NCBI GenBank assembly: GCA_004352715.1
Contig: SCFE01000066.1
Span: forward strand, 1,822,115 to 1,886,114
DNA from: Hofstenia miamia
Taxonomy: Eukaryota > Xenacoelomorpha > Acoela
Direction: 5' to 3'
DNA: 64,000 nt
Made by a program: the position numbers and the translations under genes. Positions 21,453 through 35,300 of the stretch are shown here, piece after piece; position 1 is the stretch's first letter; the number at the start of each line of letters is the position of its first letter. The notes under the pieces are model-generated. The model did not search any database. It was not told the DNA's origin and saw only the letters and a list, made by a program, of their open reading frames with translations.

Positions 21453-24350
21453 AAATTTAACTATGCTTTGCTTCAAGTAAGTAAGTCTAGGATTGGATTA
21501 ACGAAATTTTTAGTTTATTTATATAGAAATATAATCTTTAAAGTGATAATTTATTGTTATATTTTGTGAACATGGTTAAAGAGAAATATTTGTAAATTAC
21601 CGATTTTAAGTTCAGCCAAACTATTTCTATTAGTAAATTTGAAAGAATTCCGAGTTCCCTAATAACTGTTCTTGCGCTTGAAAAACTAGTTTGCTCTGCA
21701 CGAAGGCTACATGGCAGACGACGAGCACAGTCAAGTGTTAATTGCAGTCAGTTGCTTTGCAAACGTGTGTTCAGGTGCCTTGTCCTAGAAAAATAAATGT
21801 TTAAAATGATCAATTATACATTCTGTAAATAATAAAAATTCACCACTTAAAATATTGTCATTGACTCTTTCATTCTAAATGTTTTCATAATTTTTATTTG
21901 TTTGCGATTTTTGTATTTTCTACTTTGGTTTAGTTAATCCAATATACCATTTTAAGAAGTAATTGGATCCCTTTTCCAAATCAAAGTAGAAGCTAATACA
22001 ATGAATCACAAATAGTAAGTGATATGAAGCCAAGTAAATACATTTATTGAAAATAAAAAATCGTCTGGTCTTTCAAACTATATGAATCTTGTCCACATTA
22101 TTTTTGAAGGTAAACTCTCCGTCTTCAATTACTTCTCCATTCAGCAAATTAGTCTGTGCTATTACATGATCAAATAATTAATTATTGAAAAAAGTACGAC
22201 CTACTAACACATACTCAATTTGCATTTCACAGAATTCTCTCAATTAATATTCGGATATCATCAATTTCTTTAAATTTTATTATCATCAAACCCGTTTTTG
22301 AGGATCAGGCTTTCCAATTGGTGAAAAAATAGCATCCCTAGGCGTATTAATCAATGGATGTCGGTGTTGCTTACTTATCAATATAAGTTTCCATAAACCG
22401 CGAGATAAATATGATCAATACATTTAAAGTGTTTTCATATTTTGTTCCACGTGACATTTTCATTATAATATTTAATGAAATTTAAAAATGTGCAACTATT
22501 TCCGATTGCAGTAAACAAAAATTAAACCTTTACACAAATATGTTCAATTTATTCTAAAAATATAAGAAAGAGTTAGACGTTTGTAAAGGCAGTTTAAATT
22601 TAAAAATAATAATCCGGTCTCCGCCCCTGAATGCCATTATCACTTTTTTCGTAAAATTTATTTGAAATTAAATCTGGGAAAGGGGTTTGTCTACATTTTT
22701 AACGTGAGATTGCCTATTACCATTATTAAGGACAAACTGGTTTTCCAATTTCGAAAAAAGTCTTCTATTAAAGTTGGAAATACTGAGAAATAGGCATAAC
22801 TATTGGAGTACGTGCTCGAACATAATGTTGAAAGATTTCTATGAAAATTCCAATTTTCAAAAAAGCCATAGCCCAAGTTAACCACTATTTTTATTTGTAA
22901 AAATTCGTTGTTTTGTGTTTTTTGATTTGTTTTCTATTACTTTCACAATTGTTATCAGTATTTATTAAGATTTAAATTATCATAGGCCTAAATTTCAGGT
23001 AATCAGCATATCAAACCAAAACCCATTACGGCGTCCCATGTGCAAAGTAAGATGTCCCGGTACCTGGTTGCGGTTTAACACATTACTGTCATGTCACCTA
23101 ATACTGGTGACAAGGCTTTTTCAATTCACATCACTTCACCATGTTTGAACGTGTCTCTAGTTTGTTCTAAATACAAAAGCTTTTTATGCTCCAGGAGACA
23201 TTTAATCAAAAATGGCCTGATAGTCAATGTGTTAAGAGCGAAAATGAATGCAGAGTCACTTCTTTATCTTGGGGTGCTTTTTGGTTTATGAGTTATAAGT
23301 GTTTAAATTTTTACAAGAAACCATAATGATTTAAAGTATTCCTACACTGTTTAAGGTTAACAAGTTTTGCGAAAGAAATCATTATTATACAAATAGAGGC
23401 ATTAGAAATTCAATTTCAACCTTAATGCTAATATGATTTTATTTTAATAAATTCTATGTTATTTTGTTCTAATACAAACTGCTGAACCCAAAATAGTTGC
23501 TTGTTCTGGATTTAGTGATCACTTCATTTGTACTATATATTTATTAAATTTATCGATGTATTTTAAATGAAACTCTGTTTTAGATGTTATTTTATTTTTT
23601 CTTTATTCATTTCATCAAATTAGACAAAGATTTGGTAAGAGACTTTTTTGAACTATTTTACATTGACTATATTTTCAAATTTTGATACATGTACAACATT
23701 GTTAAAAAGTCTGAAACATCTAAGGTTCAATCAAAGCAATCGCGTTGTAACAAAGTAAATTATACAACTAAACTTTTTCAATCGTCATGTTCAATATTTT
23801 GTTGACTAGCCCTTTGTGTGGGAACAGCAGCTATGTGTTAAAGCATTTGTTTTGAACGCTTTTTCAGTTTTTCTCTGTCCGTAAAATTACAACATAATCA
23901 AATAGGGGCTGTGGTTACTGAATAATGTGGACAACAACTTCGGAGTTTACATAAGATTCTAATAATCTCCCAATCATTCTATTCGTGTGCAGAAATTTAT
24001 AATCACATGAATGTAATAATTTGAAAAGTATTGCTCTGTCAAATTTTCCATACTTGTAATATACACTTACGTTTGGAGTAGATCTTGTATTCCACTTATA
24101 AGTAATGACTAGAGTAGTTTTTTATTAGTAAAGTTTGAATATAATAAAAAATTTATAAATCTTGTTTATATTTTGTTTTAATTTGTCAAATTGGTAAATT
24201 TCGAAAAACGACTATTAATTGATTTTACATTGTAATGAAGTGTGGTTTGTTAAATATTGTTATTTATCAAATTGAGTAGCGCTTTAAATCTATTTCGAGA
24301 TGTATTTTTACACAGTATTGGCCAAAGCAATTAGCCTGTTTCTTCTTTAG
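21453..24350. other. Region upstream of the first visible MBOAT exon
   Basis: AT-rich. The 5' exon(s) and promoter of the MBOAT gene should lie here, but I could not identify an ATG exon. A CCGCCCCTG word at 22624 (CAGGGGCGG on the minus strand) resembles a hAT terminus with no partner found. Confidence 0.4.
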
Positions 24351-27300
24351 GCGCTATGGTGTTCTGCGCAGTTTACTGCTCTCTTGGCGTCAATAGTTTT
24401 ATTTTGCATGATTAGATCGGGATTTCCACTATGCTTGCGATATGTCTTCTCGATTGTCATCGGAGTTTCTATTATTATTTTTACATTTCAATGGTAAGTT
24501 CTTAATGATTTAATTGGTAATACATATTTATTAACTTAAAATACTATATATCATCGTTTCAGTTCAGAATCTATTTTTATGCCTGATTCTATTTCTTTAG
24601 GGAGATCTTATTCGTGATAGTTTTATCCTCATTTGGATTTGCATATACTACTATTTTTAAAGGTTCACATCCAGGGTAAGTACAGACCTTTTACGTTATT
24701 CTTAATATGTTTATTTTAACCTGTAATTAAAACTCTATTTTTCGCTTGATGAAACTCTCCGTGCTTAAATTGACGAAAAAATTTCTCTATTTGATTTTCA
24801 CAGATGATCTAACAATAGCAAAACAGGCTTTGCCGATAATATGAAATATTTGTTGAAATTTTGAGAAATAAGTGAAGCAACTAATTAGCGAAACCATGTA
24901 ATATATAATATCTTTTTTATCATAAAATGATTCCTGTCACTTTTCAATTATTCTTTAAATTGCAAACCCTTGAGTGCAAGGAATCACGATACTATGCTCA
25001 CTTATTTAAAACTCTCGCCATCTTGCTGTTATAGCTTCAGAGTCTATATTGTGTTAATTTACAAATTGCGATAAGCCATAACTTTTTTCTGAAAAATAAC
25101 ATCGTACATCTTAAACATATTTCGAATAATAGCGTTTTCAGTGTTCGTATTTTCCACGGCTTCCCCAAAGCGCTCCTAATTTTCTTTAGTTGTGCTTATG
25201 CTAACTGCAAATTTTCTAATTTTTCTTGTCTCAATTACTAATGAGTACTATTAAGCAAAGTTCTATAATATTTCTTGATGTTTCTTGTTTTTTTTTAGTT
25301 TTTCAGTTTACTCCTCATTTTTAGTGCTATTTTTAAATCTAGTAGCAATGTGCTGTAGTAATTGTCAGAGTATCAATGGACAGGCCTCTCAAAAAATATG
25401 GGAAAAGTTAGTTTGAATTGCATTATAAAAAATGGAATAAATCATTGAAGAAATTGATATCATTCTATAAACTATTTAATATTTGACATTAATGAGTAAA
25501 ATTATGTGAATAAGGACAACCTATGCATCTAATAAGGATAGAACAGATGAAACTTTTCTTGTTTCCCTCTAATACACAGTATACTATATCTTTACTTCAA
25601 TATTTGTATTCATTATAACAAATATTTTGAAACATTTCTAAACTGCACTAGAAAAATCAATTAAAAACAAGCTCGTACCATGTGTAGGCTGAAATAGTAC
25701 CCCTCTGTGAAAATATTATATTTCTCACAAAATTCGTTGAAATTCTATAATACTTTTATTGCCAATTTTCACCGGGTTCAGTTTGGAAAACAAACGACCG
25801 CTCGAGTACAAACTAGAACAAATTTCGGCAATTCCAGCAAAGCTGAAAACCAATGTTTTGCTTTTTGACATGATTCACAGTCAGATAACGCATCATAAAT
25901 GGCGCATACGGGATGTTTGGGGCAACCAAATGGAACATGGGACAATAAATAAGATTGAACACCAATTTTCTTTCGTGGTTGCATGAAAGGACTGAACATC
26001 GGCTGTTCATGTTTTTATTTTGTTTTAGAAAATATAGCAAAACCTGAATTGTTTTAAGAATAACAGAATTGCTTCGCTCGCTTGAATTTTTCATAGAGTT
26101 GTTCGTTCAGACTTAATCCTATTTCAGGATTTTCGCACATTTTCAAAAGTTGGTTTCCAGGAATTACCATTTAGTTATTTTCGATATTCTGTAAACTTTG
26201 CTTTGTTTTATTAAGATGTATTGAGAAATGCGTTTTGCATGCATGTTTTTTACATAATGTAATATTTGTTTTTCAGAGGTTGCAAAATTGACCAGCGAAT
26301 AATTTAATGGGAATTATTTATGAATGAAGATTCTAGTCTAATAGAAAACCAACACTACTACAGTACATATCTTTTTAGATTCTAAGGTTTAACCGAATTT
26401 ATAATTTAGTGCATAATTACTTAAACAGGCAATTGTTAAGCAGTTCACTAAAATCATTTTTAGATGGTTTTTGGTGCTTTGTATGGGATATCTTAGTTGT
26501 TTTCATGTTTACCAAATGATCTTCGATGATCCCAAGTACAAACTCGACATTTCATCGTGAGCATTCCTCGTCGTTATTCAAGGGATAACATTATTTTTAG
26601 CTTATTGATGATTTTAGTCATGAAGATCACTTACTCCTATTATTGTTTATTTGAAGGTTTGCCATTCTTGGAAGACTCCTTTTATCTATACTAGCTTAAA
26701 TGGTTTATTTAGATATTTGCTCTGCTTATGTTATTGGACATATCATATTTATATGACTCTGCATGGCCGTTAAACTTAATTAGATAAAAAATATTTTTTT
26801 AGAAAATTTGTAATTCTATTTTGCTACAATGTTTGAAATCAATAATCACCTATCCATTACAATGCTTATGCGTTTAGATTTATTCAACTAGACATTTTGA
26901 CAAAAAAATCTGTTAAATATTTTTAACAGATTCAGTTTAATAGTTTCTGAAAGATTAAATTTTTTTCAAAATATTTCAATAGAAAATCCTTTTCTCCAAC
27001 TAACTAAAATATATTTAATCTCAAGGAATACTAAGAATAAGTAAATATAACTAAGAGTTATTTAGAAAGCTAATCATTTTGTCAAAGAAAAGATTACATC
27101 ATTCATTAAGGACTTACATTAGATAAGAGAAAAAGAATAATTTCTCCCCATAAAAATTGCAAAATTGTTTGAGCTGAATTTTCTTAAAAACCACATCATT
27201 TTCTGTTAAAAAGATATATACTAAATGTACATCACTGTGAATACTGATTGGAATACTCGCGAAATCAATTTTATTACTCTATCTGGGTTCATTACACGAT

Positions 27301-29322
27301 TTTCCATCGGTGATATATGAAATGTACTGTAAAAAAATTTTTCATATTGGTATGAGCAGTATCCGAACATACCTTCACAATAGTTTTACGAATTTTTTCC
27401 TCGAATATTCAATGCACGATTATTTAGAAAGACGATGATGCAGTGATATTCACATATACATGTTTTGCGTTAAAGTAGCTGAATTTATGGGACGTTATAG
27501 AGCAAACAACCAAATACTCCGGCATATAGTTTCTTTACAATGTATATCCGTGCATGTTCAAACATTTTGTTATTCCTGACTTTTGCAAAAGAATAGGAAA
27601 AAAATTACATTTGAAACTTTCTGCTAAATTTTAAGTCACTTCCTAGTACCTTGTGTATGTATTGCAGCAAATGAACTTAATTTGTTTGAACCCCCAATTT
27701 CACTCTGTTATCAAAACGCTTCCTTTCAATGAGTTTCACTCTAAATTTTAGTAATTGGTAATTAACTTGGTTAGCTAGTATCTCATTTTATTTGTGCATT
27801 CAACCAGAGATATGGCACCAATTCAAGCAAATCTTATCAATCGAGGTAACTAATAATAGAGCCTCGATAATTAATTATCACCTTATCGAAAAATCGAATA
27901 GTGTGTGTATTGCGGTACAGCAAATTTTAAGTTAAAAATATAGTGTAATTGATTCTTATTAACTGCCAAATAGAACAATAGATATTGCCTTTGAATTGTT
28001 GATGCGCTAAATTTTGCAAATTTCTTTGGAATTCAATTTGAATAAATAGGCTTCGAAAAAATAGTAACAATGTAATAATTTTATGGCAGGCGTCAGAGGA
28101 TGTAGTCACTCAGATTGTTCCCATCCTGTATAAATTATTCGCTCCTTCAATATTATTTTCATACTACAGATGCTTTTTGAATACGTTCCCAGATTTTGGC
28201 CCATGTCTCTCCGTGTAGATCATTGGTTCTCAACCGAAGTCCATGTGACCCCTAGGGGTTCATTTAGCTTTTTCTGAGGGTATACACAAACACACAAATA
28301 GTAAAAAGCAGAACAACATCAACCACAGTGATCTTATTGAATAAGTCTTCATTACTAACTTATCTTGAAAATGGTTTATATCTTTAAAATAGGTTGAGAA
28401 CCACTTTTGTAGATGGTAAATGCACATCATCTAATATTTTCTTTTTCTCCTTTTATTTTCAAAGTAGATATTCGCTGATTGCTATTTCCTTTTGTCTTTC
28501 AAATATTTATCAAGTGTCCACTTTTACGTTTCCATTTGAAAAATTAAATGTCTCTATAATTCAAATTATAGTTCATTTTATAGGGTTATACTGTATAGTT
28601 GGCGCTTTTATTTCATATTTTATGTTACATTTGGATATATTAGCTTCAACAACATTCTTTTGAGTAAGTATAGTTTAGTTTTAAAATACTACACTTCAAC
28701 AGATGACAGTTTTCTTGTCGAATTTTTTGTTTAACAGCTGTTTTAATCATTTTACGAACAGGTTTTTTCTGTTTATGATAACATTTAGACTATAGAATAA
28801 TTTACTAACAATGTTTGCTCATGCGAAAACTATTTTTTATGTTTAGAATTTTTATTAAAGTAATCACTATTACACATAATAATCTGAAAGAGCATTCCTA
28901 GTTTTTTCAATATTGTAATGTAATTAAATTATAATCACGTTATTTCTGTCTAAAAGAATGGGCTCATATTTTGTTAATTTTATAAAACTCATATTGGTAT
29001 TCAAATTGTTAGCCTTGGACTTTTGCATGCATGTCGAATTGAGGCATATGTCCATAACATGATTCGTTTTCTAATTTCTATTATATGATCAGCATACACG
29101 TGCGTTACGTCAATTAGAAATGACGCATTTCTCAACTAACTGTTAAATACTCCAAATTCGTGTCAGGCATGAATGCTTCGTTTGGAATTCATTGGAATGA
29201 TTTACTTTCTCATTCCTAACAATTTATCTCAATAATTATAGTACACATGTAGGTTCAAATATATTTTTGTTCCATGTCGCAGATCTTATAAACTGTATTT
29301 GAAGAAGACGAAAACTTCTTGA

Positions 29323-29358
<36 letters not shown>

Positions 29359-32300
29359 TACATATATATGTATATATATATATATATATATATGTTTATA
29401 TTAAATTCTGGTGTACTTAGTAGGATGCGGATCGAAATCCCATAGTACACAGTGGGAGCCATAATAACTTTTTAACCGAAAAAGATTTTTTCAAAAAAAA
29501 CACTAATAGGCAAGTTAGCTGCCTAAAACAATATTTTTAGGATATTTATACCTCCCATTATGTATATTTGTATGCTTTTGATTTCAGAAAATAATGAATG
29601 ACACTTGGTCAAAAAGTTAATTTTTTTACTAAAATTCTGATTAGCTTGATGGCAACAAAGTGAATGACGTAAATTCCTATTTTTACCCAGATACAATGCT
29701 TTTGTCCAAAAGTATCAAAGAATCTTTGTATTTTTTGATTTAATACTTTTGCTGAAATGCACTAAATTTTCTCTAACTTAATGCATTTTGCTTACGGATC
29801 TGTTTTTCAATTTAATGAGGCGTCTAACAAAGAGTGTGAGCCCATAGGTAAGACCTGGCCTCACTGTTCGGATTCAAAATTTGAACAATTGCGGAGTTAA
29901 TAAATTCAATATCATAAGTAAAGTTATAATTTTTTGTTATTTTGAGATTTACGTCCATTGCACTAGAAAAAACTAAGTAAGAGTTAGTAATGAATTTAAT
30001 GTGCTGAAATCAAAGAAACAATCAATTTAATGTTTCAAAAATGAACCACAAAATCCCATCACTGGCAGCCTTGCTGTGGATCAGATATTTTCCAATCAAT
30101 ATCCAATCTAATTCACAATGCACGTGCAATTTTAAGCAATGTTTAGATTATCATAACAAGCATGTAATTAACTCTCACAGTGTAATGTGATTGGTAAACG
30201 CATATAATATTGTCAGATTTGTAAACAAATTGATATTAAGTTTGTATTAATTATTCATTTTAGCTATTGTACTCAAAAAATTGCAATATGGTTGAATAAA
30301 TTTATCTGGTATCCTTTAATTTTGATCCATAATAATCCAAAGATATCCATAACATTATGTTTCTGATCCATATTCAGTACATATCCACAAATAGGATATA
30401 TCCATATCTAAATCCAGATACATGGCAACCCTGATTATTGGCCACAAACGAGCTGAAATAATTGTTGCAGTCTGTGTTGGACCAGACAAATTCGGCTTGA
30501 ATCTTTACCTGATCAAAACATAACTAGTGTAGCTTACTGTTATTATTATAGTCCGTAAAAACTAATGTTGTCCAGTCTATTACTAAATTATGTTGAAAAG
30601 CATCTGCGAAAAATAGAGAAGGTTCTACATTTTTATCCTTTTTCGATTACAATTTTGCATTTTTTATATTAAGAAATTGGAAGATATAAATATAAAATGT
30701 GCATTTAGTGGGAGGTATTTATATATATATATGTATATGTATATGTATATGTTTGTTATGAGCAGAACACATTTTGTTGGAGAATATCATGTTCACCCAT
30801 CTCGGGTAATAAGTGTTCAACAAGGTTCTCACAGTACCTCTGGCCATTGACATTTTTATATAATTTCACAATTTGATAAGTGAATTAATCGTATTAGTGT
30901 ATTTGTTAATTACCATGCTAGTTGCTCATTGACTTATTACCTTGTCTATAGGCTTCTTTGAAATTTTCATTTATCTCATAGTAGCATTGCATCATGAATA
31001 TTGCATTTGTCCCAACCAATTTACTTTTGACTTGATAGTTGGTAAAAAATTTGTTCGCAGTACGAGATAATGTTTCGTTAATATCACCTGTCTAACGATC
31101 CATTTATTTTATTGTAGTACTCATTGTTGTAATTGGCTGTATAATAGTGTTTAAGTACATCCATTTTATTATTATAGTTATTGGTGCTCTTACCTTTAAT
31201 TATAATTTAGTATTTAGCTCGCAATTCTCTAAACGCTTTCAATCAAGCGTTGAGGCTAATTCAACGATGGTATTTCACATAAATTTAATGACGCGTAGAT
31301 GTTAACAATAAGTTTCTTAATTGATAAAAGTCTTCTCATCTTTGGAATACCAATTTATTTGTGTAGTATTTATTTTAAATTGAGATGCTGTTTTTTTATT
31401 AAGATTGGTAATTGGCTTTTTGCAGGTTAAGGTTTGTTAAATAGTCAATATCAGTTTTTTTCCCAACGTTAAATTAGATCATTTTATTTTCACCAAGAAT
31501 GAAATAATGTATTTTCTTGGTAGTATGCCAGAAGAAAATAGGGGATTCTGGATAATTTCAGTCGCATTTCAAATTGGAACAGAACAGTGCGGTCAATCTA
31601 TAGACTGATGCTTTTTCGCATTATCCCCGTTCCCACAGATTCTCAATTTGTTAACCAATCAAAACGGATGTCAATCAGTCTCGTATGTTTGTTACATGCT
31701 CATCATATCTATCATTTTAATTATTATTGTAAATTGATATTGTTGTTGCACAACTTAAAAGTTAAGCCATATCTCAAGGGGACTTTCATCATTTTTGTTC
31801 CAAACATTTTTGGTAGCCAATGTTTTGTCTAGTTTTTTAATATTACGTATAAATTGGATAAGCCCAGTTTTTCATTGATGAACATAATTTGTTATTCATC
31901 TAAATTTCAGTATGAACCTAAAATAATTTAACTGATTTAAAGTTGAATTTCGTGAATTTTCTAACAGATAAGCTTTTCCTAAGGTAAGTTTTATTGTTTT
32001 TCGTTTCATGTGAATAGAAATTAACCAGGAGTCAGGCTAGCTGCAGCAAGAATAGAAATTCTCCGAATCTAGAGTTCTTCTTATATTAGGAAAAGACTAA
32101 AGGCGTCCTATTCCGGTAACTATATTTCCATGTAGATTGCAAACATTATTAAATTATTAATGAGAATAAGAATTAATAAAGATCTGTTTCCCGAATTGCA
32201 TAAATATAAACAAAAAAATAAAATATAAGAAACAAATATGCTGGTGAATCATAAGAATAAAAGAAGACTGCAATCCGTCAGGTACTTCCGCATTAAGACT

Positions 32301-35300
32301 AACGTTTCTGTACATAACACATTCGGCAGGACAGATAGTTTTGATTATTTTTTGTTACAGTGAAATTAGTGGAATTGTTTGTTTTGAGAATATTTAGATG
32401 CGGATATTTGCTCTTGCTTAAGATTTAATCAATTCGATTTTTAAATGCTTCTATAAGGTTACTTCTAACAAATGATATTGCGTTTTGATAAGTGATACAA
32501 ATTCCAGACGGTAACGTATTTTCTCTTGCTGTTTTAAATTCAAATCAGACATCCACGCAGTTGAACCATATAGTAATTGAGGGCAAATATATGTTTTAAA
32601 AATATGCAATCGAATCTCATCGTTCATCAATCTCGCAGCATACATAACACTATTTGCAAGATAGAAAATTTTCTTCAAAATTTTTGATACATGTTATCAA
32701 TTTGAATTTCAATTAACACCATTCCTTAATTCTCGCAACATCAATTGATTTAAATCTAATGAATTCTTTGCATCCATAATTTTGAGACCCTCATTTTTAA
32801 AGTTCTTTTTCATAAACACCATTTCTCAGGTAATCAGATTAACGTACGATCTTGCTATCATCTCCATGTAGGTTTATATCATTCGTCTAAGTTATGAGTA
32901 GAATTGGTGATAGAGGCCCACCTTGTGACATCTTAACTTTATGAGCATCTGATACCTCTCCATTTGCATTCGATCAGCAAAATTTCGCAATTCTGATCAA
33001 GTTTTTCAGTTTTTATTTCGTAAACATATTTTTATGAGTACATGGAGTTTTGCACTTACATATAAAGTCTGTGCATCTCTATTTGCGGATGGTCCAAAAT
33101 TTTGCAAATTCATAAAAAATGACTATTAGGAAATCATTTTGGGAAGGTATATTCACCCATAGTTTGTATGTCGTCGTTTATTGTATAGTGCTTATGATAT
33201 GATGGTACTCATAGTTCTATAATGATCCGATTGTCATCCACCTACTTCGAATTTGAAATAATCTAATTCATCGTAAAATGATTTTTAATGTCTTTATATT
33301 TCGGTTTTATTTTTGTTGTTTGCATTTTGCTTAGTCTTCAATTTACTAGAACTTAAAATATTACAAATTGAGGCAAAGCGACTCCTTAAATATATAATTT
33401 GTTTGTTTAAACAGTTTAAACAATTTAGTTTCCAGTATTGTTTAAATTGCGCGCAAAATAAATAAATCAGCTTACACGTTTGTATATAAATTAAAAAATG
33501 TGAATTGTTGAATAAGGGAGAAGATTGCAGATATATATTGTCGAAATTCAATATTAGTCTAAAATGCATAACACTTCGAGCATTTTGCTCTCTTCAGCAA
33601 ATATTAAATGAAATGCTGCAAGAATACTGGAAAAACTAATTTTTTTAAAAAAGATTTAGACATTTAAGTTTATTTAGCCATCAAACCTTTTTAAGCAGAT
33701 TGATTAAAGCAGAGGTATTTGTTTAACTAATTGAAACTAATATATTAATGTAAATCCACAACGCGTATTTAGTACTTTATCAAAGTAAATTGAGATTTAA
33801 ATTATTAATTTTGCAGTTTTTTCTTTTAAGTTTCTTAAAAACAAATTTTGCTCACCAAAAAATACAATTTGAACAATTGTTAATTTTTCATACCTATTTT
33901 ATTTCAACTAAAAATTACCACTTTTTGTTTCTGCATATATAATACATATTCCCCCATTTTATACAAGATTTTAAATTCCAATTCCCCATCATCACTCTAA
34001 CCTCCTCCTCTGCTTACTGTAATTGGGTAAAAAAAGTTTTGATTTGCGCCTATTTAGTATAGGGGCAGCCAATGACAATTAGTGTTATATGATAGTTAAG
34101 AAGGTTTTTTACATTGCAGTCGTATGCTCCAAATTGACAAATTTGAGATATATAAGGTCTGATTGACGAAGATGTGAGTTAATAGTAAACTTCTATCTTT
34201 TTTAAGTGTAAAAATATAATTCAGCTTCCATTAAAATTGATTTTTGTCAATTATGTAAAAGCTGAGTCAAATGATATTTCAATGCTATCACTGGATTCAG
34301 TTGCTACTTTGGCAATACAAAATGTTGTAATTACATGCAAATTTTCCCACTGCAATTCAACCATGTCTTATGTAATCACAACACTACATAATTGCTTAAT
34401 AATTTTCATAGGCATATACGTGTAGATTAAATATAATTTTTTATCTTATATTTATAACAATGGGACACATCTCATGAACAGACATTATTGAATGCACCAT
34501 AACATGAAAGCAAAATTTGTTGCAGCTTGCAGTCCTTAGGCCAAAACCAAGCAAGCATCTTATGCATATACTTAGCAGTATTGACTAAAATCTACGGAGT
34601 CTTTTAGCTCGGAAATGTTTTATAATGTAAACATAATCCAATTAGACAGTGTACTTGTTGATAGATGAACGTAGCTTTGATTTTACTCTACTTCAATAAT
34701 AAAATAATCTTTAAGTAGCAAAATCTTAAAATTTATAGTGCACAGTCAGTCAGTACAGACCGAGGAATATGAAAGTAATATTTACGTCATTGGATTCATT
34801 TTCTTTTGAAACTTTCGATGCAACAAATTTGTTAAGTGAAGATGTACTAGTGAACAAATCAGCTGATAATATCACATTGTTAAAAATTTCTTTTCAATCT
34901 ACTTTAGTTCAATTCTTTTATGGAGCATTGCTATATTCAGTTCTTTGCAATGTGAAGCCTATTTAGATTCTATTGGCATAACAATAGGAGATCTTTTGCT
35001 TTTCGGAAAGTGCAGCAAGTGAGTTTTTAAGCAATGCCAGTGTTCATTAATTACCCAAGACATGACAAATCTGAATAATTTTAATTATTTAGATATTCTA
35101 TTGTAGATGCCATTATTCACCGTTTGAATAATTACATTCTTACAAATGCAGATGTGGTTTCTCTCTGTGTTAGAAAGTTAAATGAATTAACTGATACTCC
35201 TCAAGAACTAAGCATAGTCTGTCAGCTTTTGGACCGGGTCATGAAATCCAAAAACACTTCATTTTCGCCTTCACTCATACAATTCGCATTGGGTAGAAAT

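Noticed and set aside
25759-26094. Overlapping frames on both strands near 25.8-26.1 kb
   Set aside because: No motif, mutual overlap on opposite strands, and location in an MBOAT intron.
28465-28663. Exon-like segment as the next MBOAT exon
   Set aside because: The phase fits, but the sequence lacks the G-P-M-M...T-Q-K block and the last codon before the donor is a stop.
29323-29393. TA-rich tract as a replication origin or matrix attachment site
   Set aside because: Simple microsatellite; several similar tracts occur and nothing specific supports a function.
30265-30310. T-Q-K peptide after a TTTTAG as the missing MBOAT exon
   Set aside because: Only three residues match; the following residues and helix pattern do not fit the family, and there is no H-D-G motif.
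31587-31832. 81-residue plus-strand frame
   Set aside because: No motif or splice context; composition-driven.
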